This document shows, piece by piece, positions 52,858 through 62,344 of a DNA stretch of 64,000 nt. The translations under genes and the position numbers were made by a program. The notes beneath the pieces were generated by a model, which did no database searches, was not told where the DNA came from, and worked only from the letters and a program-made list of their open reading frames with translations. The stretch is from Prorocentrum cordatum (Eukaryota > Sar > Dinophyceae > Prorocentrales > Prorocentraceae): positions 465,432 through 529,431 of the forward strand of contig CAUYUJ010015693.1 of NCBI GenBank assembly GCA_963575745.1, in the 5' to 3' direction. Every line of letters starts with the position of its first letter. Positions within the stretch are counted from its first letter, which is position 1.

Positions 52858-54055
52858 GCATCAGCATCAGCATCAGCATCAGCATCATCATCATCATCAG
52901 CATCATCATCACCATCACCATCACCATCACCATCACCATCACTATCACCATCGCCACCACCACCACCATCATCATCATTCTCGCTATCACTGCTCATCAC
53001 CGTTATCATTATCAGCATAGTAATCAGCATCGTAATCGTCATCGTCATCGTTACCGTCATTATCGTCATACTTATCAGAATCATCATCAGCATCAGCATC
53101 ATCATCCTCATCATCATCATCGTCATCGGTATCGTTTCCCTTATCATCATTAGCATTCTGTCATCGTATCGTCATCGTCATCATCGTGATCAGCATCATC
53201 AGCATCGGCATCAGCATCAGCATCATGACCATCATCATCATCATCATCATCATCGTCATCGTCATCGTCAACATCGTCATCATCATCGTCAGCACTCTCA
53301 TCAACATCGTCATCGTCATTGTCATCATCGTTACCATCAGCATCATCAGCATCAGCATCATTCTCATAATCCTCATTATCGTCATCATCGGCATCGTCAT
53401 GGTCATCGTCATCGTCATCCTCGTCATCATCATCATCATCGCCATCATCAGCATCAGCATCAGCATCAGCATCGCCATCGTCATCATGTTCATCGCTATT
53501 GTCATCGTCATCGTCATCGTCATCGTCATCATCGTCATCATCGTCATCGTCGTCATCAGCATCGTCATCGTCATTGTCATCGTCATCGTCATTGTAATCT
53601 GCATCATCACCAGCATTATCATCAGCATCAGCATCATCATCACTGGTGCCGCCATCGACATCGTCATCATCAGCATCATCACCGTAAGCAGCATCATCAT
53701 CATAATCGGCATCATCGTAATCGTCGACGTCATCATCAGCATCAGCATCAGTATCAGCATCCTCATCGTCATCATTATCAGAACAATCGTCATTAGCATC
53801 AGAATTGTCATCGTCATCGTCATCCTCGTCATCATCATAATCATCATCATAAGCACCGTCATTATCGTCATTATCATCGTCATCGTCATCGCCATCCTCG
53901 TGATCATCGTCATCATTGTCATCGTCATCGTATCGTCATCTTCGTTATCATCATCATCATCATCATCGTCCTCATCATCGTCATCGTCATCGTCATTATC
54001 ATCGTCATCACCATTATCACCAGCACAATCATCAGCATCATCAGCATCATCAGCA
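52795..54055. repeat. Long (ATC)n / (CATCGT, CATCAG) tract
   Basis: About 1.25 kb made almost wholly of atc/tca/cat triplets with atcgtc and atcagc hexamer sub-patterns. Six frames open for hundreds of codons; no protein inferred. Confidence 0.95.
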
Positions 54056-54320
54056 TCAGCCTCCCTCCCTACCTCCCTCCCTTCCTCCCTTCCCCCTTTC
54101 TCCCATCGTCGCTCCCTCCCTTCGTCCTCCCGATGCGACCCTTGCTTTCCCCGCAAACAGGAGGGGCTTCCATCCTGTCCCCGCCCCTCTCCTTCGCATC
54201 CTCTCATCTTCTTCCTTCTTCTTCCTCATGTTTCCGTCGTCGTTCGTCAATCCTGCGCTCCGCTCTCCCGCGTCATCGTGGTCATCTCTCCGATCCGCTT
54301 TTTCCTCACCCATCACCATC
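54055..54320. other. CT-rich spacer between ATC tracts
   Basis: ccctccctacctccctcc-type, then mixed pyrimidine-rich DNA with ttcttccttcttcttcc. No gene. Confidence 0.5.
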
Positions 54321-54461
54321 ACCATCCACCCATCCATCCGTCATCATCATCCTCATCAACAACAAAATCAGTATCATCATTACCATCGTCACCACCACCA
54401 TCATCCTTAGCATTATCAGCAGCATTAGCCTCAGCATCATCATCATCATCACCATCACCAC

Positions 54462-54493
<32 letters not shown>

Positions 54494-54530
54494 GCATCAT
54501 CATCATCAGCACCATCAGCATCATCCTCAC
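54320..54530. repeat. (ATC)n tract, second part
   Basis: Same composition as the preceding tract, 54,330-54,528. Confidence 0.93.
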
Positions 54531-55120
54531 CCTGCTCCTCCACGGCCCTAGTGCCTGCCTTGCACCTTTTCGTTCGAAGATCGCATAGACTGCAGTGCAA
54601 GGCATGGGGGAAGCGAGCAGAGGAGGATAAGGAGGATAAGGAGGAGGAGGAGGAGGAGGAGAACACGGACGCTGTTAGCACTTTTTCATGCCAACGCAGT
54701 GCATCATAATGTGTTGCATCGCTCTCGGTTTTCGCCGCTTGCTCGCCTTCCCTTCACGGCCTGCTTAGGAAACATATGAGTATGTATGATCCGATTCGCC
54801 CGTCTTCGACAAGCAAGTGTGGGGGACTGCGGAAGGGACCCCAGGACGACTCCGGCTCGGACGGGGAGACCGCCCAGTTCTTCGCCAAACGGCGGCAGGC
54901 GACGTACGGGAGGGGGGGGGGGGCAGAGATAGGTGGATGGAAGCGGGGGGAGGTGGAGGCAACGAGGGAGGAGGGAGCAGTCCGCCCGTGCGACGCCCGG
55001 CTGGGAGCCGGCGCAAGCCCTCCGTGCTCATCACCGCCCACCTGGCAGCAACCGCCACCGTGCCAGGGCACCGACCAGCGGTCGCTCCCCTGGGCAGGCC
55101 GTGTGCCGGCCAGGGCCTCC
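54530..55120. other. Mostly non-coding, one weak exon-like stretch
   Basis: gga-rich at 54,618-54,662. At 54,776-54,905 a plus frame reads MSMYDPIRPSSTSKCGGL then DSGSDGETAQFFAKRRQAT, with natural composition. It could be a 5' exon or an upstream reading frame of the polyprotein transcript; unproven. Confidence 0.3.
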
Positions 55121-55122
55121 GG

Positions 55123-55245
55123 CCCCCTCCTCCTCCTCCTCCTCCTCCTCCTCCTCCTCCTCCTCCTCCTCCTCCTCCCCCTCCTCCTCCTCCTGCTCCT
55201 CCTCCTCCTCCTGCTCCTCCTCCTGCTCCTCCTCCTCCTGCTCGT
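55123..55245. repeat. (CCT)n microsatellite
   Basis: About 38 cct/tcctgct triplets ending 290 bp before the polyprotein start codon. Confidence 0.93.
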
Positions 55246-55534
55246 GAGAGTTTGAGCATGCGTAAAACGTAGGGTTTCAGGGAGTAAGTGCCTGGTGAGG
55301 GGGAAGGGTCTCTCCTGCTCTCCGTCCCTTTCCCCCTCCGCGGCCCTTTTGGGGCTCAAGTTTCCTTCTCGGGCCCTTGAGGGGGGCGACTCGCGCGGGG
55401 AGCGCGACCCGCCCCGCGGACCGAGGTCCGCACAGGGGCCGAGGGCCATGTGGAGGTGAGGCGGGAGGAGGTGCGCCACGCCAGCCCAGCGCACACGAGG
55501 CGCTGTCAGTCGGAAGAAGCACACCAGCTCCCAC

Positions 55535-58500
55535 ATGATGGCGTTGCTGCCCATGCTCATCGGGGCCGTGGCAGCTGTCGAGATCGGCCGCAGGTGGCGG
55601 GCGCAGCCGGCGACGCCGGCATTGCCCCCCGCGGCCCGCACCGCGGACATGTCGCTGCCCGCGGAGGCCGAGCTGGCCAATGGAGGGGCGTACGCGCCTC
55701 TGCTGCGGGCGCTGGAGGAGGACCAGCGGCGCCGTGGCATGGCGGCGGCGACGGAGTTGCCGCAGCGCCAGCCCCCCCCCCCAGCTGGGCCCGCCCCCGC
55801 TGCCGGGAAGGGGAGAGGAGGGCCCTCGGGGCCAGCGGCAGTCCTGCCCTCGGGAGGCAAGGGGCGCCAGCAGCCGCCGACGGCGTCTGCATCAGGCCAG
55901 CCACACCTGGAGACACCGCCATCAGCCTCCGGCGACGGAGGTGAGGAGGGCTCACGGCGCCGCAGCGGCGGGGTGTGGAGCTGGTTCGGGAGTCGTCGGC
56001 GGGACCCCCCGCTGCGGCGAAGTCCTGAGAGCGCGGGCGGCTCGGAGGAGGCGGAGGAGGAGATGCGAGGCTGGTTCAGCTTCGGAGGGGTCAAGTTCGG
56101 AGTGAGCTGGCTCGGAGGTTGGATTACTGACCTGCCGCCGACGGAGATACAGTGGTCTGATCTGATGTGGGGCGGAGGTGGCCTCGTTGGAAGCGGCCTC
56201 AACACGGTGGGGTACGCGGCGTTCGGCACGGGTTGGCCCTTGCTGTGCTGGACCACCTTCGCAGGGTTGATCGTGGCGTTGGTCATCGGCTTGGGGTATG
56301 GTCTTCACTCCATCGCCTCGGCAGTTGACGTGTTGGTCTGCGCACCCCTCCGCTGCCTCGGTCGGGCGTTGGGATTTTGCTGCCCAACCGCGAAGCCGCA
56401 GGTCACGGCCGCCGAGGAAGGAGTGGTCCCAGAGCTGAGAGGACCAGCCACCGCCATTGCCGTGGAGAACGAGTTCTACGCCCAGCTTCGCGCAAAAGGG
56501 GCCGACAAGGTGCCGCATCACCTGATCATCAAGGTGGGCGACACCGCCGCGAGGCTGGAGAGACCACCTTTGAATACTGGGATTAAGTATAAGAAGGCAG
56601 GAGTGGCGTGGCCGTACCGCGAGGTGCTTGCTACCACGTCGAGGCGACTGCGCGACCTGCTGGAGGACTCCCAGGACAAGGTGGTGCACCTGTGTAGGGA
56701 CACGCCCTGCACGGACGAAGGTAACTACGCCGTGCATGCCCCGGCGTACGGGTACGTGACAGCTGAGACGGACACCAACCTGGAGGCGCTGGTGGAGGCG
56801 GCGCCGAAGCCTTGTTGGGCAGGTCGGGCGGTGGGGGCAGCGGCTGCATCGTGTGGGCGGGGCTGTGCCGCCTTGGGGCTAAAGGGTTGTGCCAGGCTAT
56901 GCGGGTCCCTCAAGCGTTGCGGCCAGAGGGGTTGCCAGCGCGGCCGGCGAAGCAGAGCAGACATCCCCGCCGCCCCGTTGAAAGACCCGAACTCGGAGAC
57001 GGAGTCGGAGCCGGAGCACCAGCGCTGCATGGCCAACGAGGTGCTGTACCAGGAGGGTGACACGATCTTCCAGCTTTGCAAGGAGAAGTGTCGAGACCGA
57101 GCCCGAGGTGCCCCAGTCCGCCTGGTCAAGGAGGATGGCGAGAAGTCGAATGTCAAGGGGGCGGAGAAGGTGGTCAACTTGTGCTGGCAGCACACGAACG
57201 CCTACGAGCGCGAGAGAGGCGTGAAGAAGTGTGCGCACCTGGGCTGCCACGCGTTGGGTCGGGTTCTGAACCGTGGGGTGCTGACGTGTTTGGAGCACGA
57301 CTTGGCGAATGAGGAGGCCGTACGACTTGTCGCCGTTGCTGAGGGACCGGCGCCTGTGGTGGCCGGAATGGCATCCGAGCAGCCCACGCGGTACAGGCCG
57401 AGGTCCCCTACGCCGACGGCTGGGAGACCACTCCTACCCCTGGTGTCGGCCAGTGGGGCATGGCTAACGGCCCTGGTGCGAGGCCCACGGGGTACGGAGA
57501 TGGCGAAGAAGTACTATTGCTACGGGTGCCAGCTGGCGGTTGAGGAGGAGGGCTGGACTACGTATCGTATCCCAGGGCTCGAAGCCCAGGCGACAGTCCC
57601 ATCCAACCTGGGGCCGGTGATCGACGACCGGGTGCGTGCCGAGGCTGCCACAGCTGGAGCGCCCGCCATCATCGTGCGGACGGCGAACCAGATACCCGAC
57701 GGAATGGATGAGTACGGCCAGACAGCTAGCCCGGTGGCTCAGGCGCTGGCGCGGGGCGCGACGGGGAGGGAGGACCATCCCCTGTGCATTCTGACGCGGG
57801 GGGTCGAGGAGGCAGGAGTGCGAGATGAAGGACACGCTCGGAGGTGCCCGCCCTCGACTTCCCCGACATACCCAACGCAGCCACCGTGGGTGGACACGAT
57901 CACTCGAGGAGAGCTGGGGGGCCTACTGAATGGGGCGGCCCGGGAGCGCTGGCGTCGACGAGGGGAGACGGCCCTGGCGCTGGAGTTTCTGAAGGCAAGG
58001 GCCAGTGGAGAGGATCACCCGCTGGACGTGGCCGAGAGATTACAGCACTCCGAGGGTTTCGATGACCTGGGAGAGGCGTGCGACGCGATCGTCGAGTCGC
58101 TCGAAGCCTTGGAGAGGGACCGCGGCCCCTTCATGACGGACGACGAGGTAGAGAGCCTGCGGCAGCTAGCGGAGGTGCTGAGAGAGAGGCGCGGCCTGAG
58201 CCAGGCACATGAGGAGGAGGTGGCGGGAGGGGCATGGCGGGAGGGGCTGGCGCGGCCGGTCCCTGGCCCTGCGCGGCCGCCCACGCCCCCCATGGCCCGC
58301 CCTTCGGCGGTGGAGATGCCACCTGGATTGGGAAGGATGCCCGAGCCAGGGCGGCCAGCCAGGGAGGAGAAGGGGTCAGCTCGAGGTTGGGAGCCCAAGC
58401 GGCGGGCAACCGACTTGGGCGGTCAAGGAGTCGACTTGCGGGGCAGCACAGTGCGGGCCGAGCTGGGCCGAGGCCCACCGACGGGTCGACCAGGTCATGA

Positions 58501-61500
58501 CCCCACACCACCTCCCATGGACTTGTTCGAACATCGGGCTGGCCCGACCTTCGGGGTCCCGGCGAGGAGAGCTCGAGTGAGTTTCGATGAGGAAGAGTAT
58601 GGCCCGTCGGAGAAGTTACGGAGGTCAGCTGGAGCACTCGGCGACCCCGAGGACAAGGGCAGCGACGGAATGGTTAAGGTCATGGCGGACATCGCGTACA
58701 ACCTCGACCTAACGAACAAGCGGGCGGAGGACGCAGCGGCGGGGAAGATGGGCACCCTCCAGTCGATCACGAAGGACCACGAGCTGCTTGTCCTGGCGGC
58801 GCGTGGATGCGGACGGTTCCGGGTGGCCATTTGCCCGGACGACTTGGGCCGAGCGCTCGTCAAGGCACTCCTGCGCATGGCGGAGCATTCCTCGGCGTTG
58901 TTCAAGCACCACCGCTGGCCTACCCTGATCAACTACCGGATCGCCTTTGGCATCGCGTCGGGGTCATGGGGAGGTAAGTCGGTCGAGACGCTGGCCGCTC
59001 ACGCGCTCAGTGTGGCCGACTGGGTGACTTGCCCAGAGGAGTTGTTCGATGACTACGTACCCACGACAGAGTACAAGATCGAGCCGCGACCGAAGCAGCC
59101 TGTGGATATGTTGAAGTGGGCACGGCAAGCTCGCAACGGCATCTGGGCGGTATGTTTGGCGTATGGAGCTGAGCACTGGGGCGAGAGGAGCGAGGCTTTG
59201 GACTACCTCATCCGGCAGCACGAGGCGAAGCCGCGGAAGTATACCGCCCGTTTCATTCAGGATGCCTGGGAAGAGCTGAACGGGCGGTGGTGGGAGGAGC
59301 TTCGGTGGAAGGTGAAGGAGGTGCAGCGCTACTGCAACAAGGAGCTCATGAGGAAGGAGGACTTTATCTTCGCTGCTCGGACGCCGACGCCAGAGGGGCC
59401 ACCGCTGCTGACACTGCCTACGACTTTCGAGGTGGAGGACCCGGACGGGTACTTCCAGACGGTTATCTTCGAGCGCCTGGTCAAGACCGCGGACAACGCC
59501 TACTGGGAGAACGCTCACCGTGCCCAGCTGCGTCCACTCGCAGCCGGAGGAGTGGAGGAGGTCGAGGAGCGCCGCCCAGCAGGAGGTCTGCCCCAGCTCC
59601 CTTCAGGGGGCGGGGGCGGAGGGAAGGTTGGCGGTCTGACAGGAGGCGGAGGAGGAGGAGCAGGAGGAGGTGCCCTGAAGGCTGGAGCGAGCAAGGTCAA
59701 ACTCCCGCCAGAAGTCCTCTCGGCTCTGACGGGGCCCGAGGTTGCGGAATCGGTCAAACACGGGCCGAACGACTCCAAGGGAAAGCCTAAATGTTGGGAT
59801 GCAGCTTGCCACGATGGGTGCTCTAAGACGGCCACCACGTGTCAGCGGTCCCACGCCGAAGGCATCAAGAGTGCTGACAGGGCGCACTGGACTGTGAAGG
59901 CGCAGTACATCAAGCGGGGAGGTCTAAAGACGGGACCGAAGATAAAGATCGAAGATCGGCTCGTCAAGATTAAGCAGCTCCGAGCGGATGCCCAGAAGGA
60001 GCAGGCCGCGAAGGTGCAGGAAGGCAAGGATCAGGCAGCGCAACGAGCTGGTCGGCGGGGAGGAGCAACGGAAGCTGGCCGATCCGTGGTGGCGGAGGAA
60101 GCCGCCAAGCCGCCCGGGGAGTACGCGGACATGGAGTACACCACTCAGGAGCGCGAGCTCCAGGAGTTGGTGCAGGGCCCTGATGAGAGCTGGATGCGGG
60201 ACCACGGAGGCCAAGCCGCGGTTGTATGCCCACTCGAACTGCCGGAAGACGTGCCAGAGGTGGCGAAGGTTCACATGGCGATGGCGGACCAGGTCCGCAG
60301 CTCGCCGGAAGCAAAGTTGGTGGCGGACGCGCCGAACCGTCTCCGTTCATATTGTCATGGCCGCTTGCTGGATGGGTACCTCGGGGGGCAGATCACCACG
60401 ATCGAGGAGATCCTGCAGGACGCTGTGGAGCTGGGAGATGAGGAGTTGGCGGGCCAGGCCCGGCCGTACTTGGCGTCACGGGTGGAACGAGTTGGGGGAG
60501 AACTTGCGGGTCCAGAGGTGCACGTGGGCAAAGTGGCGTGGGGGCCAGCGGAGGAACCAGGACGTGGCCGAGTTCATATCAAGGGGCGCATCTGGGACAT
60601 CCTGGATTACAGAGACCAGCTGGCCGTCACCGAGGAGTTGGCGGAGTACCTACCTGAGTGCCAGGCTGGGGAGGCTGAGGAGAGACAGTGCGTCTTCATC
60701 AACACGGCCGCGGCACACCTGCACTCCAAGGGTGAGGGCGACCCGTCCGTGGCGGAGGTGATGGAACTGGCGCAGCAGTGGCGCGTCGCCATGTGGGAGG
60801 AAGCTAAGCAGGCTGAGACGTTCATGGGGCCGCCCGACGCTTACATTCCCATCACCGAGTCGGACGTGAGGATGTTCTGCCACGACACGCTCCACCTGAG
60901 TCATGACAAGGACTACCGGACCCTGGCAGCCTTCCCGCCGACCGCGCTGCGGGAGACGGCCATCCACGTGGTCCGCGTCGACCCCTGGGGTCGAGCTCGA
61001 CTCGAAGTCATCGTAGGGGTGAAGTACGACCCGAAGGGCAGCGGGCGGGACGTGTGGATGTTACTCTACAAGGGTCATTTGCAGGTACTGGTGCCTCCAC
61101 AGGTGGATGCCGACACACTTCGGGGGGACTTCACGGGCGGGCACCCGCCACATGAGGTACTGGCTGCGGGTTGGGACGTCTACCTGGATGACGCGTTGCA
61201 TGAGGATGCGAAGGTACCAGGAGACGTGGCGAAGAGGTGCCCGCGGTGCCGGGCGGCAAGGGAGGCTGGGCGTGAGCGGAAAGCCGGGGAGCAAGACATC
61301 GTCGGGGAGGACCCGAGGTGGAGGGTCCTCGGCAACTGGAGCAACCCGGCCTGGAAGCGGTACGAGCGCCACGGGCAGGCAACAGGAGGAAGGCGGCCCT
61401 GCTGGAAGGGGCGCATCCTGACGGCGAAGGAGGTCTGGGCAGGCACCCAAGGGTGGACGGACTCGCTTCGGAAGGCCGGGGTCGAAGTCGGTCCAGCGGT

Positions 61501-62344
61501 CGAGCTGTACTCAGACCCGGAACGTGGCAAGGGCTTGCAGGAGGAGCACGACACCAGGCGCAAGGAGGTGCAGGAGGCGCTGCTGGAGGAGGCCAGACAG
61601 TGTGTGTACTTGCTCTGGTGGCTCGGGTTCGAGTGCCGTACCTTCTGCCCGTGGATGCTGCGCAATGGTGGCACACGCACCTTCGACGTTCCTGCTGGGC
61701 GACCTGACGGGCCATCGTGGGAGATCGAGGGGACGGCCATGGCCAACTTTGCTGGACGCTTGTTCGAGACCATAGCCGACGCCGGTGCGCTGCCGACAGC
61801 GGAGCACCCCGCACCAGATGGTCGGTATCCCAAGGCGTACGACTTGGACAGGTGGCGCCAGATCCTTCGCCGGAAGGATGTCCTGGTGGTGCCAGTGGAC
61901 CAGTGCGAGTACGGCCTGGGGCCTCAGGACGGCGAGAGAGATGAACGGTATAGAAAGCGATCGTGGTTGGTCACGTGCGTGCGACACCTGCAGGAAGTGG
62001 CCCGCCGGTGCACACACCAGCATAAGCATGTGGAGCTGAAGGGCGTCGACACTGTCACGAAGCACAAGCGGACGTCAGACGCGGGCCACTACCCTGAGAA
62101 GCTGCTGAGCGCCATCACCCGGGCTATGATTAACGAGGCCCTGGAGCTGGGCGCCACGCTGACCCAGAAGCGCGGAGGCAGGGGGGGGGGGGAGCCCCCC
62201 CACCGTCAACAAATTTTTCGGCAACGTTGGAGGGGCACATTTCCGAGGGCGATGAGGCCCAAGAAGAGGGCGCCAACCCACAGCTGGACGACCTACGCGA
62301 TCGAGTCGGAGGAGCGGTCCCAGACACCGATCGGCGCGCTCTGA
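55535..62344 (+). CDS. Dinoflagellate retroelement polyprotein, Gag-like part and pre-RT block
   Basis: 2,269 codons from ATG 55,535 (in-frame TGA at 55,457 upstream) to TGA 62,342. Order: Pro/Gly-rich N-terminus; one hydrophobic helix (235-257); Cys-rich stretches with CxxxxC or CxxC pairs (387-391, 427-475, 516-590, 662-665); Pro-rich linker; a helical Gag-capsid-like region (about 1040-1330); a Gly-rich linker; a CCCH finger C-x8-C-x6-C-x3-H (1420-1440), typical of nucleic-acid-binding Gag; a basic helical segment; a region with Cys1719 (QCVFINTAAAHL) and His1848 (YKGHLQVL) that could be a cysteine protease; and a block at 2023-2195 (DQCEYGLG, HKHVELKG) that precedes RT in dinoflagellate elements I recall. 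The downstream RT is in another frame. No LTR was identified. Intact length argues for a young copy. Confidence 0.85.
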   Translation: MMALLPMLIGAVAAVEIGRRWRAQPATPALPPAARTADMSLPAEAELANGGAYAPLLRALEEDQRRRGMAAATELPQRQPPPPAGPAPAAGKGRGGPSGPAAVLPSGGKGRQQPPTASASGQPHLETPPSASGDGGEEGSRRRSGGVWSWFGSRRRDPPLRRSPESAGGSEEAEEEMRGWFSFGGVKFGVSWLGGWITDLPPTEIQWSDLMWGGGGLVGSGLNTVGYAAFGTGWPLLCWTTFAGLIVALVIGLGYGLHSIASAVDVLVCAPLRCLGRALGFCCPTAKPQVTAAEEGVVPELRGPATAIAVENEFYAQLRAKGADKVPHHLIIKVGDTAARLERPPLNTGIKYKKAGVAWPYREVLATTSRRLRDLLEDSQDKVVHLCRDTPCTDEGNYAVHAPAYGYVTAETDTNLEALVEAAPKPCWAGRAVGAAAASCGRGCAALGLKGCARLCGSLKRCGQRGCQRGRRSRADIPAAPLKDPNSETESEPEHQRCMANEVLYQEGDTIFQLCKEKCRDRARGAPVRLVKEDGEKSNVKGAEKVVNLCWQHTNAYERERGVKKCAHLGCHALGRVLNRGVLTCLEHDLANEEAVRLVAVAEGPAPVVAGMASEQPTRYRPRSPTPTAGRPLLPLVSASGAWLTALVRGPRGTEMAKKYYCYGCQLAVEEEGWTTYRIPGLEAQATVPSNLGPVIDDRVRAEAATAGAPAIIVRTANQIPDGMDEYGQTASPVAQALARGATGREDHPLCILTRGVEEAGVRDEGHARRCPPSTSPTYPTQPPWVDTITRGELGGLLNGAARERWRRRGETALALEFLKARASGEDHPLDVAERLQHSEGFDDLGEACDAIVESLEALERDRGPFMTDDEVESLRQLAEVLRERRGLSQAHEEEVAGGAWREGLARPVPGPARPPTPPMARPSAVEMPPGLGRMPEPGRPAREEKGSARGWEPKRRATDLGGQGVDLRGSTVRAELGRGPPTGRPGHDPTPPPMDLFEHRAGPTFGVPARRARVSFDEEEYGPSEKLRRSAGALGDPEDKGSDGMVKVMADIAYNLDLTNKRAEDAAAGKMGTLQSITKDHELLVLAARGCGRFRVAICPDDLGRALVKALLRMAEHSSALFKHHRWPTLINYRIAFGIASGSWGGKSVETLAAHALSVADWVTCPEELFDDYVPTTEYKIEPRPKQPVDMLKWARQARNGIWAVCLAYGAEHWGERSEALDYLIRQHEAKPRKYTARFIQDAWEELNGRWWEELRWKVKEVQRYCNKELMRKEDFIFAARTPTPEGPPLLTLPTTFEVEDPDGYFQTVIFERLVKTADNAYWENAHRAQLRPLAAGGVEEVEERRPAGGLPQLPSGGGGGGKVGGLTGGGGGGAGGGALKAGASKVKLPPEVLSALTGPEVAESVKHGPNDSKGKPKCWDAACHDGCSKTATTCQRSHAEGIKSADRAHWTVKAQYIKRGGLKTGPKIKIEDRLVKIKQLRADAQKEQAAKVQEGKDQAAQRAGRRGGATEAGRSVVAEEAAKPPGEYADMEYTTQERELQELVQGPDESWMRDHGGQAAVVCPLELPEDVPEVAKVHMAMADQVRSSPEAKLVADAPNRLRSYCHGRLLDGYLGGQITTIEEILQDAVELGDEELAGQARPYLASRVERVGGELAGPEVHVGKVAWGPAEEPGRGRVHIKGRIWDILDYRDQLAVTEELAEYLPECQAGEAEERQCVFINTAAAHLHSKGEGDPSVAEVMELAQQWRVAMWEEAKQAETFMGPPDAYIPITESDVRMFCHDTLHLSHDKDYRTLAAFPPTALRETAIHVVRVDPWGRARLEVIVGVKYDPKGSGRDVWMLLYKGHLQVLVPPQVDADTLRGDFTGGHPPHEVLAAGWDVYLDDALHEDAKVPGDVAKRCPRCRAAREAGRERKAGEQDIVGEDPRWRVLGNWSNPAWKRYERHGQATGGRRPCWKGRILTAKEVWAGTQGWTDSLRKAGVEVGPAVELYSDPERGKGLQEEHDTRRKEVQEALLEEARQCVYLLWWLGFECRTFCPWMLRNGGTRTFDVPAGRPDGPSWEIEGTAMANFAGRLFETIADAGALPTAEHPAPDGRYPKAYDLDRWRQILRRKDVLVVPVDQCEYGLGPQDGERDERYRKRSWLVTCVRHLQEVARRCTHQHKHVELKGVDTVTKHKRTSDAGHYPEKLLSAITRAMINEALELGATLTQKRGGRGGGEPPHRQQIFRQRWRGTFPRAMRPKKRAPTHSWTTYAIESEERSQTPIGAL

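Noticed and set aside
53186-54709. 507-codon open frame rich in Ile/Ser
   Set aside because: Made by the ATC triplet tract; all six frames are open there and the composition is that of the repeat.
55259-55534. LTR or primer-binding site upstream of the polyprotein
   Set aside because: No repeat of this sequence or tRNA-complementary site was recognised, and the 3' end of the element is outside the window.
54754-56286. 510-codon minus-strand frame
   Set aside because: Antisense to the start of the polyprotein and a CCT tract; no domain, and the opposite strand has a clear gene.
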